This document shows positions 8,335 to 16,423 of a stretch of 64,000 bases of DNA, piece by piece. Made by a program: the position numbers and the translations under genes. The stretch is from positions 1 to 64,000 of the forward strand of contig NZ_AOHO01000078.1 of NCBI RefSeq assembly GCF_000342005.1. Direction: 5' to 3'. Within the stretch, counting starts at the first letter, position 1, and every line of letters begins with the position of its first letter. The DNA comes from Amycolatopsis decaplanina DSM 44594. Its GTDB lineage: Bacteria; Actinomycetota; Actinomycetes; Mycobacteriales; Pseudonocardiaceae. The notes beneath the pieces are model-generated. The model searched no databases and was not told the DNA's origin. It saw only the letters and a list, made by a program, of their open reading frames with translations.

Positions 8335-8421
8335 GGGTCGAGAGGCGCTGCGACGGAATTTCTTCCGCCACGCTCGGCCCGCTACGACAGACTTAAGGGC
8401 GCCTCCCACTGTGGAGGTGCC
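8335..8421 (+). promoter_or_regulatory. S-adenosylhomocysteine riboswitch with terminator platform, upstream of ahcY
   Basis: P1 is GGGTCGAG (8335-8342) paired with CTCGGCCC (8373-8380). The conserved core GGCGCTGCGACGG follows, and a CGGAA/TTCCG hairpin closes P2. A pseudoknot pairs GAGGCGC (8342-8348) with GCGCCTC (8399-8405). This is the layout of the SAH riboswitch class known upstream of ahcY. The pseudoknot strand is also the left arm of a second hairpin, GGCGCCTCC/GGAGGTGCC (8398-8421), followed by TTTCTT. Ligand binding should therefore block a terminator and turn ahcY on. The fold was drawn by eye. Confidence 0.85.
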
Positions 8422-8550
8422 TTTCTTGCGTCAGAACCCTTTTCCGGCCTTCGTCGTCGAGGCCACGCGCTGAACCCCGTACCGACTCCGTCCTTCCCAC
8501 CACCGGAGAAGGACCGCTTTGCCCTGCCCTACTTGATGATCGGAGAACCA

Positions 8551-10026
8551 GTGAGCCCCACCCTGTCCAAGGTCAACGGGATCGAATTCGCCGTCGCCGA
8601 CCTCTCCTTGGCCGAGGCCGGCCGCAAGCAGCTGCGCCTCGCCGAGGTCGAGATGCCCGGCTTGATGGCGCTGCGCCGCGAATACGCCGACTCGCAGCCG
8701 CTGAAGGGCGCGCGGGTCGCGGGTTCACTGCACATGACCGTCCAGACCGCCGTGCTGATCGAGACGCTCGTCGCACTGGGCGCCGAGGTGCGCTGGGTGT
8801 CCTGCAACATCTTCTCCACACAGGACGAGGCGGCCGCGGCCGTCGTCGTCGGCCCGAACGGCACCGTCGAGAACCCCTCGGGTTCTTCGGTCTTCGCGTG
8901 GAAGGGCGAGACGCTCGCCGAATACTGGTGGTGCACCGACCAGCTCTTCGACTTCGGTGACGGCCGGGTCCCGAACATGGTCCTGGACGACGGCGGCGAC
9001 GCGACCCTGCTGATCCACAAGGGTGTCGAGTTCGAGGGCGCGGGGGCCGTTCCGCAGGCGACCGAGGAAGACGGCGAGGAGTACGGCCTCGTGCTGGAGA
9101 CCCTGCGCGAGAGCCTCGGCCGCGACACCGGCAGGTTCACCCGCATCGCCAAGGAGGTCCGCGGGGTCACCGAGGAGACCACCAACGGCGTCAAGCGGCT
9201 CTACAAGCTCGCCAAGGAAGGCGAGCTGCTGTTCCCGGCGATGAACGTGAACGACTCGGTGACGAAGTCGAAGTTCGACAACAAGTACGGCATCCGCCAC
9301 TCGCTCATCGACGGTCTCAACCGCGGCACCGACGTGATGATCGCGGGCAAGGTCGCGGTCGTCTGCGGCTACGGCGACGTCGGCAAGGGCGCGGTCGAAT
9401 CGCTGCGCGGCCAGGGCGCCCGCGTGGTCGTCACCGAGATCGACCCGATCTGCGCGCTGCAGGCGGCGATGGAGGGCCTCGACGTCGTGGAACTCGACGA
9501 TGTCGTCGAGCGCGGCGACATCTTCATCACCACCACCGGCAACTTCGACATCATCATGGCCGACCAGATGGCCAAGATGAAGCACAACGCGATCGTCGCG
9601 AACGTCGGGCACTTCGACAACGAGATCGACATGGCCGGTCTCGCGAAGATCCCGGGCATCCAGAAGATCGAGGTCAAGCCGCAGGTGCACGAGTGGGTCT
9701 TCCCCGCGACGGCGGACCGCGAGGCACACTCGATCATCGTGCTGTCCGAGGGCAGGCTGATGAACCTCGGCAACGCGACCGGTCACCCGAGCTTCGTGAT
9801 GTCGAACTCCTTCACCAACCAGACGATCGCGCAGATCGAGCTGTTCACGAAGCAGGGCGAGTACACCACCGACGTCCACGTGCTGCCCAAGCACCTCGAC
9901 GAAAAGGTGGCCCGCCTGCACCTCGACGCGTTGGGCGTCCGCCTGACGAAGCTGACCAAGCGCCAGGCCGAGTACATCGGCGTGGACGTCGAGGGTCCGT
10001 ACAAGCTGGACCACTACCGGTACTGA
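8551..10026 (+). CDS. ahcY: Adenosylhomocysteinase
   Basis: Hydrolyses S-adenosylhomocysteine to adenosine and homocysteine, relieving inhibition of methyltransferases. The 491-residue protein carries MALRREYADSQPLKGARVAG, VRWVSCNIFSTQDEAAAA, the catalytic lysine/aspartate stretch FDNKYGIRHSLIDG, the NAD site VCGYGDVGKG and the C-terminal YKLDHYRY that completes the partner active site. The GTG at 8551, eight bases after CGGAGAA, is the likely start. It is preceded by a SAH riboswitch. A palindrome of the GTGAGTGG family follows 10 bases after the stop. Confidence 0.96.
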   Translation: MSPTLSKVNGIEFAVADLSLAEAGRKQLRLAEVEMPGLMALRREYADSQPLKGARVAGSLHMTVQTAVLIETLVALGAEVRWVSCNIFSTQDEAAAAVVVGPNGTVENPSGSSVFAWKGETLAEYWWCTDQLFDFGDGRVPNMVLDDGGDATLLIHKGVEFEGAGAVPQATEEDGEEYGLVLETLRESLGRDTGRFTRIAKEVRGVTEETTNGVKRLYKLAKEGELLFPAMNVNDSVTKSKFDNKYGIRHSLIDGLNRGTDVMIAGKVAVVCGYGDVGKGAVESLRGQGARVVVTEIDPICALQAAMEGLDVVELDDVVERGDIFITTTGNFDIIMADQMAKMKHNAIVANVGHFDNEIDMAGLAKIPGIQKIEVKPQVHEWVFPATADREAHSIIVLSEGRLMNLGNATGHPSFVMSNSFTNQTIAQIELFTKQGEYTTDVHVLPKHLDEKVARLHLDALGVRLTKLTKRQAEYIGVDVEGPYKLDHYRY

Positions 10027-10036
10027 GGTCTGCCGC

Positions 10037-10082
10037 CTCGTGAGTGGTCAGGGCGGTTCTGACCGTCCTGACCACTCACGAG
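10037..10082. terminator. GTGAGTGG-family palindrome 3' of ahcY
   Basis: The arms begin CTCGTGAGTGGTCAGG and end CCTGACCACTCACGAG around a short TTCTG loop, about 20 base pairs with one mismatch. It is 10 bases after the ahcY stop. There is no T-tract, but the stem is long and GC-rich, as in many actinobacterial terminators. Confidence 0.6.
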
Positions 10083-10241
10083 ACCCAATGCGGTCCGGCG
10101 GGTTTGCCTGCCCGCTAGGCCGAATGCGTCGGAAACTTCCGCCGGATGGACCTGTTTCCCGCCGATCAAGGCGGGAATCCCTTACGTAGCCACACCCCGG
10201 TAGCACTCGGACCGGGCGACTACGAAGGAGAAGGTGTTCCC

Positions 10242-10397
10242 GTGATCATTCTCGGCGTCATCCTGATTGTCGTCGGTGTCATCGCCAGCATCCCCGTCTT
10301 GTACTCGATCGGGATCGCGTTGGCGGTCATCGGCATCATCCTGGCCGTTCTCGGGAACACCGGGAAGGCCATCGGCGGTCGCGCCCACTGGTACTGA
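10242..10397 (+). CDS. DUF6131-type small hydrophobic protein
   Basis: A 51-residue protein made of two hydrophobic segments (ILGVILIVVGVIASI and GIALAVIGIILAVLG) followed by a short polar tail ending GGRAHWY. The pattern fits the DUF6131 actinobacterial family of unknown function, probably inserted in the cytoplasmic membrane. The GTG at 10242 follows GAAGGAG by about eleven bases. A very strong GC-rich hairpin follows at 10446-10486. Confidence 0.7.
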   Translation: MIILGVILIVVGVIASIPVLYSIGIALAVIGIILAVLGNTGKAIGGRAHWY

Positions 10398-10445
10398 GCA
10401 CCGGATCGAAACCGGTACCGAGCCCCCGGTACCGGCGCTGAAACA

Positions 10446-10486
10446 GCCCGGGCGCCCGGCGTTCCCCTCACGCCGGGCGCCCGGGC
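10446..10486 (+). terminator. 17-bp perfect hairpin after the DUF6131 gene
   Basis: GCCCGGGCGCCCGGCGT pairs exactly with ACGCCGGGCGCCCGGGC across the loop TCCCCTC, with GTTTCC just after. It starts 48 bases after the small membrane protein's stop and before the DUF2795 gene. Confidence 0.7.
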
Positions 10487-10545
10487 CGTTTCCGCCTTCC
10501 GCTCGCCGGGTATCCGCCTCGGACGAGGAGAAGGAGGGAGAGCCG

Positions 10546-10767
10546 ATGGCAGGGACGGACCCTCGCCCGTACTTGACGGAGGCGAGCTACCCGTGTGGAC
10601 GCGACGAACTCTTGCGGGCCGCCGCGGCGGCCGGAGCGGGCGACGAGGTTCTCGGTCCGCTGGGCGCCCTTCCCGAGCGTGACTACTCGGATGGAGACGG
10701 CGTCTGGGACGCGGTGTGCGCCTGCGAAGGCGCTTCGATCCACGACACCGCGAAGGAAGCACCGTGA
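10546..10767 (+). CDS. DUF2795 domain protein
   Basis: A 73-residue soluble protein. Its core, LTEASYPCGRDELLRAAAAA followed by DEVLGPLGALPERDY, fits the DUF2795 family, short actinobacterial proteins of unknown function. Identification is from this pattern only. The ATG has an excellent AAGGAGGGA ribosome site 6 bases upstream. Confidence 0.68.
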   Translation: MAGTDPRPYLTEASYPCGRDELLRAAAAAGAGDEVLGPLGALPERDYSDGDGVWDAVCACEGASIHDTAKEAP

Positions 10768-10924
10768 CATGAAGGGGCCCCCCGGCTCCGAGGGGGAGGG
10801 AGAGCCGGAGGACCCCGTCATAGTTAACACATTCCCGGCCGCGATGTACACGAACGCATACACCTTCGAGTGGCAATCGGTCACGATCTCCCGAATCCGG
10901 CCGGACTGGTGTATTGGCCGCCGG

Positions 10925-11137
10925 TCAAGAAGCCCGCAGCAGCAGCTGAGCCGACACCTCCGCGCACGAGCAGCCGCCGTCGACGTCGAAACAGTCGATC
11001 GTCAGCGTGTGCCGGGCGAAGTCGAGGTCGACGCAGCCATCTTCACTGCATTCGGTGAAACCCCCGTCGAGGTGGACCACCAGGGTTCCGTGGCAGTGGT
11101 CGAGTCCGCCGGCGCAGAACGCGCACTCCAAGTTCAT
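10925..11137 (-). CDS. Small cysteine-rich protein
   Basis: A 70-residue protein with eight cysteines: CAFC near the start, DHCHGTLVVH, then ECSEDGC, DC, and CSC. Pairs such as CxxC with nearby histidines suggest a zinc-binding fold, though none of the common zinc fingers fits exactly. A GGGAGGCGGC ribosome site before the ATG supports translation. I do not recognise a named family. No operon partner; it faces the plus-strand DUF2795 gene. Confidence 0.6.
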   Translation of the reverse strand: MNLECAFCAGGLDHCHGTLVVHLDGGFTECSEDGCVDLDFARHTLTIDCFDVDGGCSCAEVSAQLLLRAS

Positions 11138-11320
11138 GCCGCCTCCCGCGATCAGGTCGAAGATCGCTTCGGAAAAGTTCTCCTCTAGTGCCTTACTACC
11201 ACCGAGGGACGACAGATCCTGGCATACGCGCGGTGTGTCGCGGCACCCGGCGGAGCGACACCGGACACAGTGGAACGAAGGACAAACCTGTCTTGTCCAC
11301 GACCCCGGTCACCCGTGGGG
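11138..11320. other. Intergenic stretch, no gene seen
   Basis: No convincing coding sequence. At 11298-11327 CCACGACCCC faces GGGGTCGTG, a short hairpin that merges into the inverted element beginning at 11321. Confidence 0.4.
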
Positions 11321-11490
11321 TCGTGAGTGGTGAGGACGGTTATTGAGGGGCTGGGCAACCGTGGCGTGCCGTATCGGCGGCCATGGGCGTGAGTCCCGAG
11401 CGCCACGTTCGAGACGATGAGCGTCCCGGGCGAGGCGCTCGAGACCCGCTCATCGTCCGAGGCTTTGCCCTACCCCTCAATAACCGTCCG
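11321..11490. repeat. Large inverted structure 3' of ku holding the second 69-bp repeat
   Basis: The left side begins with the GTGAGTGGTGAGG family motif and continues GGACGGTTATTGAGGGG; the right side ends CCCCTCAATAACCGTCC (11473-11489). These arms pair over about 25 bases, with interruptions, and enclose copy 2 of the 69-bp element (11389-11457). The structure begins 11 bases beyond the ku stop and probably terminates ku transcripts. Confidence 0.6.
11389..11457. repeat. 69-bp internally inverted repeat, copy 2
   Basis: Reverse complement of 3740-3808 with only two visible differences. ACGATGAGCG (11413-11422) faces CGCTCATCGT across TCCCGGGCGAGGCGCTCGAG. It sits in the loop of a larger inverted structure downstream of ku. 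Confidence 0.7.
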
Positions 11491-11500
11491 CAAAGGAGAG

Positions 11501-12355
11501 TCAGGCACTCTTCGGGGTTCGCTTGCCGGACGCGGGTTTCTTCGCCGCGGTCGCCTTCTTGGCCGTCGAAGGCTTCCGGCTCTTCTTCGCCTCGCTCACG
11601 CTGGCCTGCAAGGCTTCCATGAGGTCGACGACGTCGGCCTTCGCGCCGACGGCCTTCGGTTTCGTCGTCTGATTCCCCGCGGCCTTGGCCTCGATCATGG
11701 CCTCCAGCGCCTCGCGGTAGGAATCGGTGTACTTCTCATGCTCGAACATCGGTTCCGAGAGCGAATCGATCAGCGAGCCCGCCATCGTGAGCTCCTGCGG
11801 CCGCACCTGCGGCGGATCCTCGTGAAGGAACCCGAAGTCCGGGACACGGACCTCGTCGGGCCACAGCATCGTCGTCATCATCAGGACGTCGCTGTGCACC
11901 CGCAGGATCGCGAGCGTCTCCCGCTGCCGGATGGCGACCTTCGCGATCGCCACGTGACTCGCCTTCTGCAGCGCGTCACGCAGGACCACGTACGGCTTGA
12001 CGGCGTTCTTCTGCGGTTCGAGATAGTAGGTCTTGTCGAAGTGGATCGGGTCGATGGACTCCAGCGGGACGAACTCGAGCACGTCGATCGCCCGCGACGA
12101 CGCCAGCGGCAGTTCGGACATGTCCTCGTCGGTGAGCACGACCATCTCGCCGTCGGGCAGTTCGTAGCCCTTGGCGATCTCGGCGTAGGGCACTTCCTCG
12201 CCGTCGATCGTGCAGAACCGCTTGTACTGGATGCGGCCACCGTCGGCCTCATGCACCTGGCGCAGCGAGACGTTCTTGTTCTCGGTGGCCGCGTAGAGCT
12301 GGATCGGAATGCTCACCAGCCCGAAGGACACCGAGCCCTTCCACATCGAACGCAT
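11501..12355 (-). CDS. ku: Ku protein of bacterial non-homologous end joining
   Basis: Homodimeric ring protein that threads onto double-strand break ends and recruits the end-joining ligase LigD. The 284-residue sequence starts MWKGSVSFGLVSIPIQLYAA and continues with VHEADGGRIQYKRFC, LPDGEMVVLTDEDM and KTYYLEP, all diagnostic of the Ku core. The C-terminus is a lysine- and alanine-rich tail (KKSRKPSTAKKATAAKK), as in other actinobacterial Ku proteins, where such tails bind DNA. The start at 12355 could be three codons further in. A LigD-like gene lies 9 kb away at 21268 but its ligase domain is degenerate. Confidence 0.93.
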   Translation of the reverse strand: MRSMWKGSVSFGLVSIPIQLYAATENKNVSLRQVHEADGGRIQYKRFCTIDGEEVPYAEIAKGYELPDGEMVVLTDEDMSELPLASSRAIDVLEFVPLESIDPIHFDKTYYLEPQKNAVKPYVVLRDALQKASHVAIAKVAIRQRETLAILRVHSDVLMMTTMLWPDEVRVPDFGFLHEDPPQVRPQELTMAGSLIDSLSEPMFEHEKYTDSYREALEAMIEAKAAGNQTTKPKAVGAKADVVDLMEALQASVSEAKKSRKPSTAKKATAAKKPASGKRTPKSA

Positions 12356-12433
12356 CGAGCCGCACCTCCGCCGACGTCACCCGCAGTACTCACGCACGGT
12401 GACCACCGTAGCCCGAAACGGCTCACCGCGACA

Positions 12434-12457
12434 GTCCCGCGAACCCGATCGCGGGAC
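12434..12457 (-). terminator. Hairpin 3' of the conservon operon
   Basis: GTCCCGCGA pairs with TCGCGGGAC across ACCCGA, 17 bases downstream of the flavoprotein stop. It is the first hairpin after the conservon genes and marks a plausible operon end. Confidence 0.5.
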
Positions 12458-12473
12458 CGTCACGGTTCTCGAA

Positions 12474-13700
12474 TCAGGCTTCGGCCAGGAACTTCTCCGC
12501 TTTCGCGGGATCGAAGAACCAGTGCTGGAAGTCGGTCGGATCGGAGAACCCGTTCGCGAACCGCCTCGCCACGGCGGGCTTCTCCCCCGCCGCGCCGATG
12601 ATCTGGAGCACGTGCGGAGGCGGCGGCTGCAGCATCGCGTTGGTCCAGGTCGTCACGTGCTGGGCGTACTCCCAGTACCTGTCGAACGACGCCGTCATCC
12701 ACTCCTCGTCGAACGGCTTGTCCCCGCGTTCGAGGATCGAGTCCAGATAGGACGCCGCGCAGTGGCTCGCGTTGTTGGAGCCCTGACCGGTGATCGGGTC
12801 GTTGGCCACCACGACGTCGGCCATGCCGAGCACCGCGGTCCCGGACGGCAGCTTGCCGACCGCGTTCCGCACGACCGGGGTGTACCCGCCGGCCAGGGTC
12901 GCCTTGTCGTCGGTCAGCACGACATTCCGCGAACGCTCGTACTCCCACGGGAGGAACTGCTTCATCAGCGACAGGATCCGGTCGAGATGCTGCTGCGGCG
13001 ACGGCCGGTCACTCCAGCAGTCGAGCGGGCCGCCGGGGATGCCCTCGAAGAACAGGATGTCGCAGTTCCCGCTCAGCGTGTACGCGGGGATCATGAACAG
13101 CTCCCCCACGCCCGGGATGATGTTGAACCGCACCGCCGCCTTGTCCGGGTGCTCGGGCCGGGGCTCCATGCCGTGCACGTAGGCCAGCGAGAGCGCGCGC
13201 TGGGGCTCGGTGTACGGCGAGCGCTCCGGGATCCGGTCGAAGAGCTGGACCAGCTCACCCTTGCCCGCCGCGATGACGACGAGGTCGTAGAGCTTCGCCA
13301 GCGGCGCGAGATCCGAGGTGGTGACGCCGTGGATGACGACCTTGCCGCCGCGGTCCTCCACCAGTTCCAGCCACGCCGCCATCTTCACCCGCTGGTCGAC
13401 CGACTGCGCGTAGTGCTCCAGCGGCGAGAACCAGTCCAGCACGCGGCTGGAGTCCGGGCCGGCGATGGACACGCCGAGTCCCTCGACCCGGACGGTCTCG
13501 TCCTCCCACAGGTTCAGCTTGTGGTCACGCTCGTGCTGCAGAGCGGAGTGGAACATGCACTGGGTCGACATCACCTTGCCGGACCGGATCTCGTCCGGCG
13601 TCCGCGCCGACATCACCGTGACGTCGTAGTCGTGGTCCAGCAGGCTCAAGGCCAGTTGCAACCCCGACTGCCCGGCACCGACGATCAGAACCTTGCGCAT
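12474..13700 (-). CDS. Styrene/indole monooxygenase-like FAD-binding protein
   Basis: A 408-residue flavoprotein resembling the oxygenase subunit of two-component styrene monooxygenases (StyA). The FAD dinucleotide motif VLIVGAGQSGLQLALSL is at the N-terminus; VVIAAGKGELVQLFDRIPERSPY and the late FAD contact ADVVVANDPITGQGSNNASH are also visible. A flavin reductase partner would be needed, and none is in the window. An AGGAGGAA ribosome site precedes the ATG at 13700. It lies 25 bases after the conservon GTPase on the same strand, so it appears to be the effector gene of that operon, where other conservons carry a P450. Substrate unknown. Confidence 0.78.
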   Translation of the reverse strand: MRKVLIVGAGQSGLQLALSLLDHDYDVTVMSARTPDEIRSGKVMSTQCMFHSALQHERDHKLNLWEDETVRVEGLGVSIAGPDSSRVLDWFSPLEHYAQSVDQRVKMAAWLELVEDRGGKVVIHGVTTSDLAPLAKLYDLVVIAAGKGELVQLFDRIPERSPYTEPQRALSLAYVHGMEPRPEHPDKAAVRFNIIPGVGELFMIPAYTLSGNCDILFFEGIPGGPLDCWSDRPSPQQHLDRILSLMKQFLPWEYERSRNVVLTDDKATLAGGYTPVVRNAVGKLPSGTAVLGMADVVVANDPITGQGSNNASHCAASYLDSILERGDKPFDEEWMTASFDRYWEYAQHVTTWTNAMLQPPPPHVLQIIGAAGEKPAVARRFANGFSDPTDFQHWFFDPAKAEKFLAEA

Positions 13701-13725
13701 CCTCGACGTTCCTCCTGGAAACGGT

Positions 13726-14382
13726 TCAGCTGAGTGAAGCGTACGGAGTTGATGGCCCCTCAGCGGAAAAACGTGCTTCGGGGCGGCGGCCAGGCCCGGA
13801 GACCACCGCGAGGGACAGCGTGTGCGACACCAGTTCCCGCAGCGTCGCGACCGCCGACTTCGGGTCGCGGGCGTCGCAGGTGACCAGCGGGATGTCCGGC
13901 GACAACGCCAGTGCGTCGCGGACCTCTTCGAGGTCGTGCACCGGCATCCCCTCGAACTGGTTGACCGCGACGATGAACGGCAGCTCGGAGTCGTTCTCGA
14001 AGTAGTTGATCGCGGCGAACGACTGGTCGATCCGGCTGGTGTCGACCAGCACGACGGCGCCGAGCGCTCCGCGCGAGAGGTCGTCCCAGAGGAACCAGAA
14101 CCGAGCCTGTCCGGGGGTGCCGAACAGGTACAGGAGCAGGTCTTCACGCAGGGTGATCCGGCCGAAGTCCATCGCGACCGTGGTGGTGGATTTGGTTCCG
14201 GGCGGCACCAGCTCGTCGACCTCGGCGCCGGCCTCGGTCATCCAGGCCTCGTTGCTCAGCGGCGGGACCTCGGAGACGGAGCCGACGAACGTCGTCTTGC
14301 CCACGCCGAATCCACCGGCGACCACGATCTTGGCGGAAATCGCCAAAAGATCGGCGTCAGACCGGGAGGCGCTTGAGTCCAT
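13726..14382 (-). CDS. Conservon GTP-binding protein (CvnD type)
   Basis: A 218-residue Ras-like small GTPase. G1 is GGFGVGKTTFVGSVSE near residue 23, G3 is LFGTPGQARFWFLWD near residue 90 (TPGQ in place of DTAGQ, usual for this family), and the G4 region reads VNQFEG. Conservon GTPases associate at the membrane with the roadblock and sensor proteins. The start at 14382 overlaps the DUF742 gene by 26 bases, the normal arrangement in conservons. A downstream flavoprotein replaces the more common P450. Confidence 0.88.
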   Translation of the reverse strand: MDSSASRSDADLLAISAKIVVAGGFGVGKTTFVGSVSEVPPLSNEAWMTEAGAEVDELVPPGTKSTTTVAMDFGRITLREDLLLYLFGTPGQARFWFLWDDLSRGALGAVVLVDTSRIDQSFAAINYFENDSELPFIVAVNQFEGMPVHDLEEVRDALALSPDIPLVTCDARDPKSAVATLRELVSHTLSLAVVSGPGRRPEARFSAEGPSTPYASLS

Positions 14383-14740
14383 CGAGGATCCTCTCGAGCA
14401 CGTTCGTATCGTGGTTGTAGGCGTGGGCCGTCGGGTGCACGAAGACGGCACCCTGGGTGGCGAGGTCGCCGATGAGCACCCGGACCACGCCCAAGGGCAG
14501 ATCCAGTCCCACCGAAAGCTCGGCGATCGACGAGCGTTCGCGGGCGCGCTCGTACAGCGAGCGCGATTCGGGCATCAGCGCCTCGGCCAGCGACGGGTCG
14601 TAACGCGGGACAGAGATCAGGGTCTCCACCAGCAGCAGCTGGCTGCTCTTGGTACGGCCACCGGTCAGCGCGTACGGCCGGATTCGGCGGCTGCGCATCT
14701 TGACGGGCCGGTCCGGAGATCGGTCGCTGGACACGGTCAT
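14357..14740 (-). CDS. DUF742 conservon protein (CvnC type)
   Basis: A 127-residue protein with the DUF742 pattern: RIRPYALTGGRTKSSQLLLVETL, then PESRSLYERARERSSIAELS, and a winged-helix-like C-terminus LPLGVVRVLIGDLATQGAVFVH. It is the third conservon component and is thought to interact with the GTPase. Its end overlaps the GTPase start by 26 bases, and it begins 19 bases after the roadblock gene. Confidence 0.88.
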   Translation of the reverse strand: MTVSSDRSPDRPVKMRSRRIRPYALTGGRTKSSQLLLVETLISVPRYDPSLAEALMPESRSLYERARERSSIAELSVGLDLPLGVVRVLIGDLATQGAVFVHPTAHAYNHDTNVLERILDGLKRLPV

Positions 14741-14759
14741 CCCTTCCTTCTCCGGATTC

Positions 14760-15194
14760 TCAGGCCTGCGGCCGTCGGGCGGTCAAGACCTGCCGGAGTC
14801 CCGCTCGCACCTCGGGGGTGAGGGCGTGACCGGCGTTGGTGATGAACTGGGTCATCTCGTAGGCGACGACCTTCATGTCGCAGTCCGGTTCGGTGAGCAC
14901 CGCGAGCCCCGCCTCGGCACCGATCCCCATGAACAGGAAGTACCCGCGGGTGAGCCGGATGATGATCTGTTCGCAGTTGCCCTTGCCGAACAGCGCGGCG
15001 CTGTTACCCGCGAGGCTGAGCAGGCCGCTGGCGATGGCCGCGAGCTGCTCGGCGTCGTCACTGGACACCGATTCCGAGGCGGTCAAAGGGAAACCGTCGA
15101 CGGACATGATCAGCGCATGGCTGGCTCCGTGCACCTTGCGCACGAAGTCGTCGAGCAGCCACGTGAAATCCGTGGTCGCGTCCTGGGCGGTCAC
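14760..15194 (-). CDS. Roadblock/LC7 domain protein (CvnB type)
   Basis: A 144-residue protein of the roadblock fold, related to eukaryotic regulators of small GTPases. Signature pieces are FVRKVHGASHALIMSVDGFPL near residue 20, LFGKGNCEQIIIRLTRGYFLFM near residue 90, and VVAYEMTQFITNAG. In conservons it sits between the sensor ATPase and the GTPase. Its ATG overlaps the stop of the sensor gene by four bases, indicating translational coupling. Confidence 0.9.
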   Translation of the reverse strand: MTAQDATTDFTWLLDDFVRKVHGASHALIMSVDGFPLTASESVSSDDAEQLAAIASGLLSLAGNSAALFGKGNCEQIIIRLTRGYFLFMGIGAEAGLAVLTEPDCDMKVVAYEMTQFITNAGHALTPEVRAGLRQVLTARRPQA

Positions 15195-16423
15195 TGGGTG
15201 TTTCCTCCGGTCTCACGCTCGTGCCGGTCGTCGAGGGCGGCACGCTCGCCGTCGGTGAAGGCATCGAGGTCGGCCAACAGCGCCTCGTGTCCGTCCGCCG
15301 CGTCGGCGGGCGGGGTGGTGGGCGGGGCCGGTTCGTCTGGCAAAGTCCTGATACTGCGGGAAACCCGGCGCGGAAGGCCGCTGGCCGTGGTACCGCCGTC
15401 GGCGGGCGGCTGGAAGGCCGTGCGCGGACGCGGATCGGGTTTCCGTTCCGGTTCCGGGGAAGGAGCCGGGGAAGGAGCCGGGCGGCGCCTCGGCAGCCCG
15501 GACGGCGTCGCGACAGGGTTGCCCACGGACGCTCCGTTGGTGATCCTGGCCTGCGGCAGCACGACGGTCTGCGAACCGGACCACTGCTTCTCGGCCAGTT
15601 CCGAGACCACCGGGACCGGCAGCAGCACCGTGGCGACCGTGCCGTGCGGGGTTCGGCGGTCGAGCTTGACGGTGATCTCGTGCCGGTCGGCGAGCCTGCC
15701 GACAACGGCGAGTCCCATGTGCCGCACCGAATCGTCGTCGAGTACCGGACCGGCGGCGAGCCGCTCGTTCAGTGCCGTGAGGCGGTCGGGCGGCATGCCG
15801 ATGCCCTCGTCCTCGATGCGGATCAGCACGCTCCCCTGTTCGGTGAGGTGCGCGCTGACGCTGACCGGCGAGCTCGGCGACGACTGGTTCGCCGCGTTGT
15901 CGAACAGTTCCGCGAGGATCCGGCTGACGTCTTCGGCGGCGAAGCCGACGACACCGAGCGAAACGACGCGGCCGATCGTGATCCGCGAGTAGTGGTCGAT
16001 CGACGACATCGCGGCCCGCATCACGTCGAGCACGGACGAGATCCCGGCAGCGGTGTCGTCGGCGTCCCGGCCGGCGAGCACGCGCAGGTTCTCGGCGTTG
16101 CGCCGCAACCGGGTCGCGAGGTGGTCGAGCCGGTAGAGCTCGGCGAGGCGGTCGGAGTTCTCCTCCCCCGCCTCCATCGTCTCCAGCTGCGCTAGCAGCT
16201 GGTCGAGCAGATTGAGGTCGCGCAGCGCGACGTTGGAGCAGACGCCGGCGAGCGCGCCGGCGTCCGGCGCGTCCACGGCGGGCCTCTGCTCCACCTCCGG
16301 TTCGGCCGGTGCCGCCGACGGAGCGTGCCGGGGTGGCGCGGCGAGGAACTGCGCCGCGGCGACCCTGGAACGGTCCAGAAGAACCCGTGAGCGGTCAAGC
16401 AAGCCTCGAGCCCGCGTCACCAT
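15191..16423 (-). CDS. Conservon sensor ATPase, soluble CvnA-like histidine kinase
   Basis: A 410-residue ATP-binding protein of the GHKL type. LYRLDHLATRLRRNAENL near residue 115 contains the phosphoacceptor-region histidine, followed by ELFDNAANQSSP (N box), DEGIGMPPDRL (G1) and MGLAVVGRLADRH (G2). The C-terminal 130 residues are proline-rich and disordered. Typical CvnA proteins begin with membrane segments and a nitrate-sensing domain; this one has none, so its input is probably cytoplasmic. The repeated LLDRSRVLLDRSR near residues 7-20 may be a small helix. The start at 16423 has only a weak ribosome site. Confidence 0.85.
   Translation of the reverse strand: MVTRARGLLDRSRVLLDRSRVAAAQFLAAPPRHAPSAAPAEPEVEQRPAVDAPDAGALAGVCSNVALRDLNLLDQLLAQLETMEAGEENSDRLAELYRLDHLATRLRRNAENLRVLAGRDADDTAAGISSVLDVMRAAMSSIDHYSRITIGRVVSLGVVGFAAEDVSRILAELFDNAANQSSPSSPVSVSAHLTEQGSVLIRIEDEGIGMPPDRLTALNERLAAGPVLDDDSVRHMGLAVVGRLADRHEITVKLDRRTPHGTVATVLLPVPVVSELAEKQWSGSQTVVLPQARITNGASVGNPVATPSGLPRRRPAPSPAPSPEPERKPDPRPRTAFQPPADGGTTASGLPRRVSRSIRTLPDEPAPPTTPPADAADGHEALLADLDAFTDGERAALDDRHERETGGNTQ

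Noticed and set aside
12309..13733. 474-codon plus-strand frame opposite the flavoprotein
   Set aside because: Shadow of the StyA-like gene; the opposite strand has clear FAD motifs and a strong ribosome site.
13820..14376. Plus-strand frames opposite the conservon GTPase
   Set aside because: Antisense to P-loop and TPGQ motifs of the real gene; low-complexity composition.
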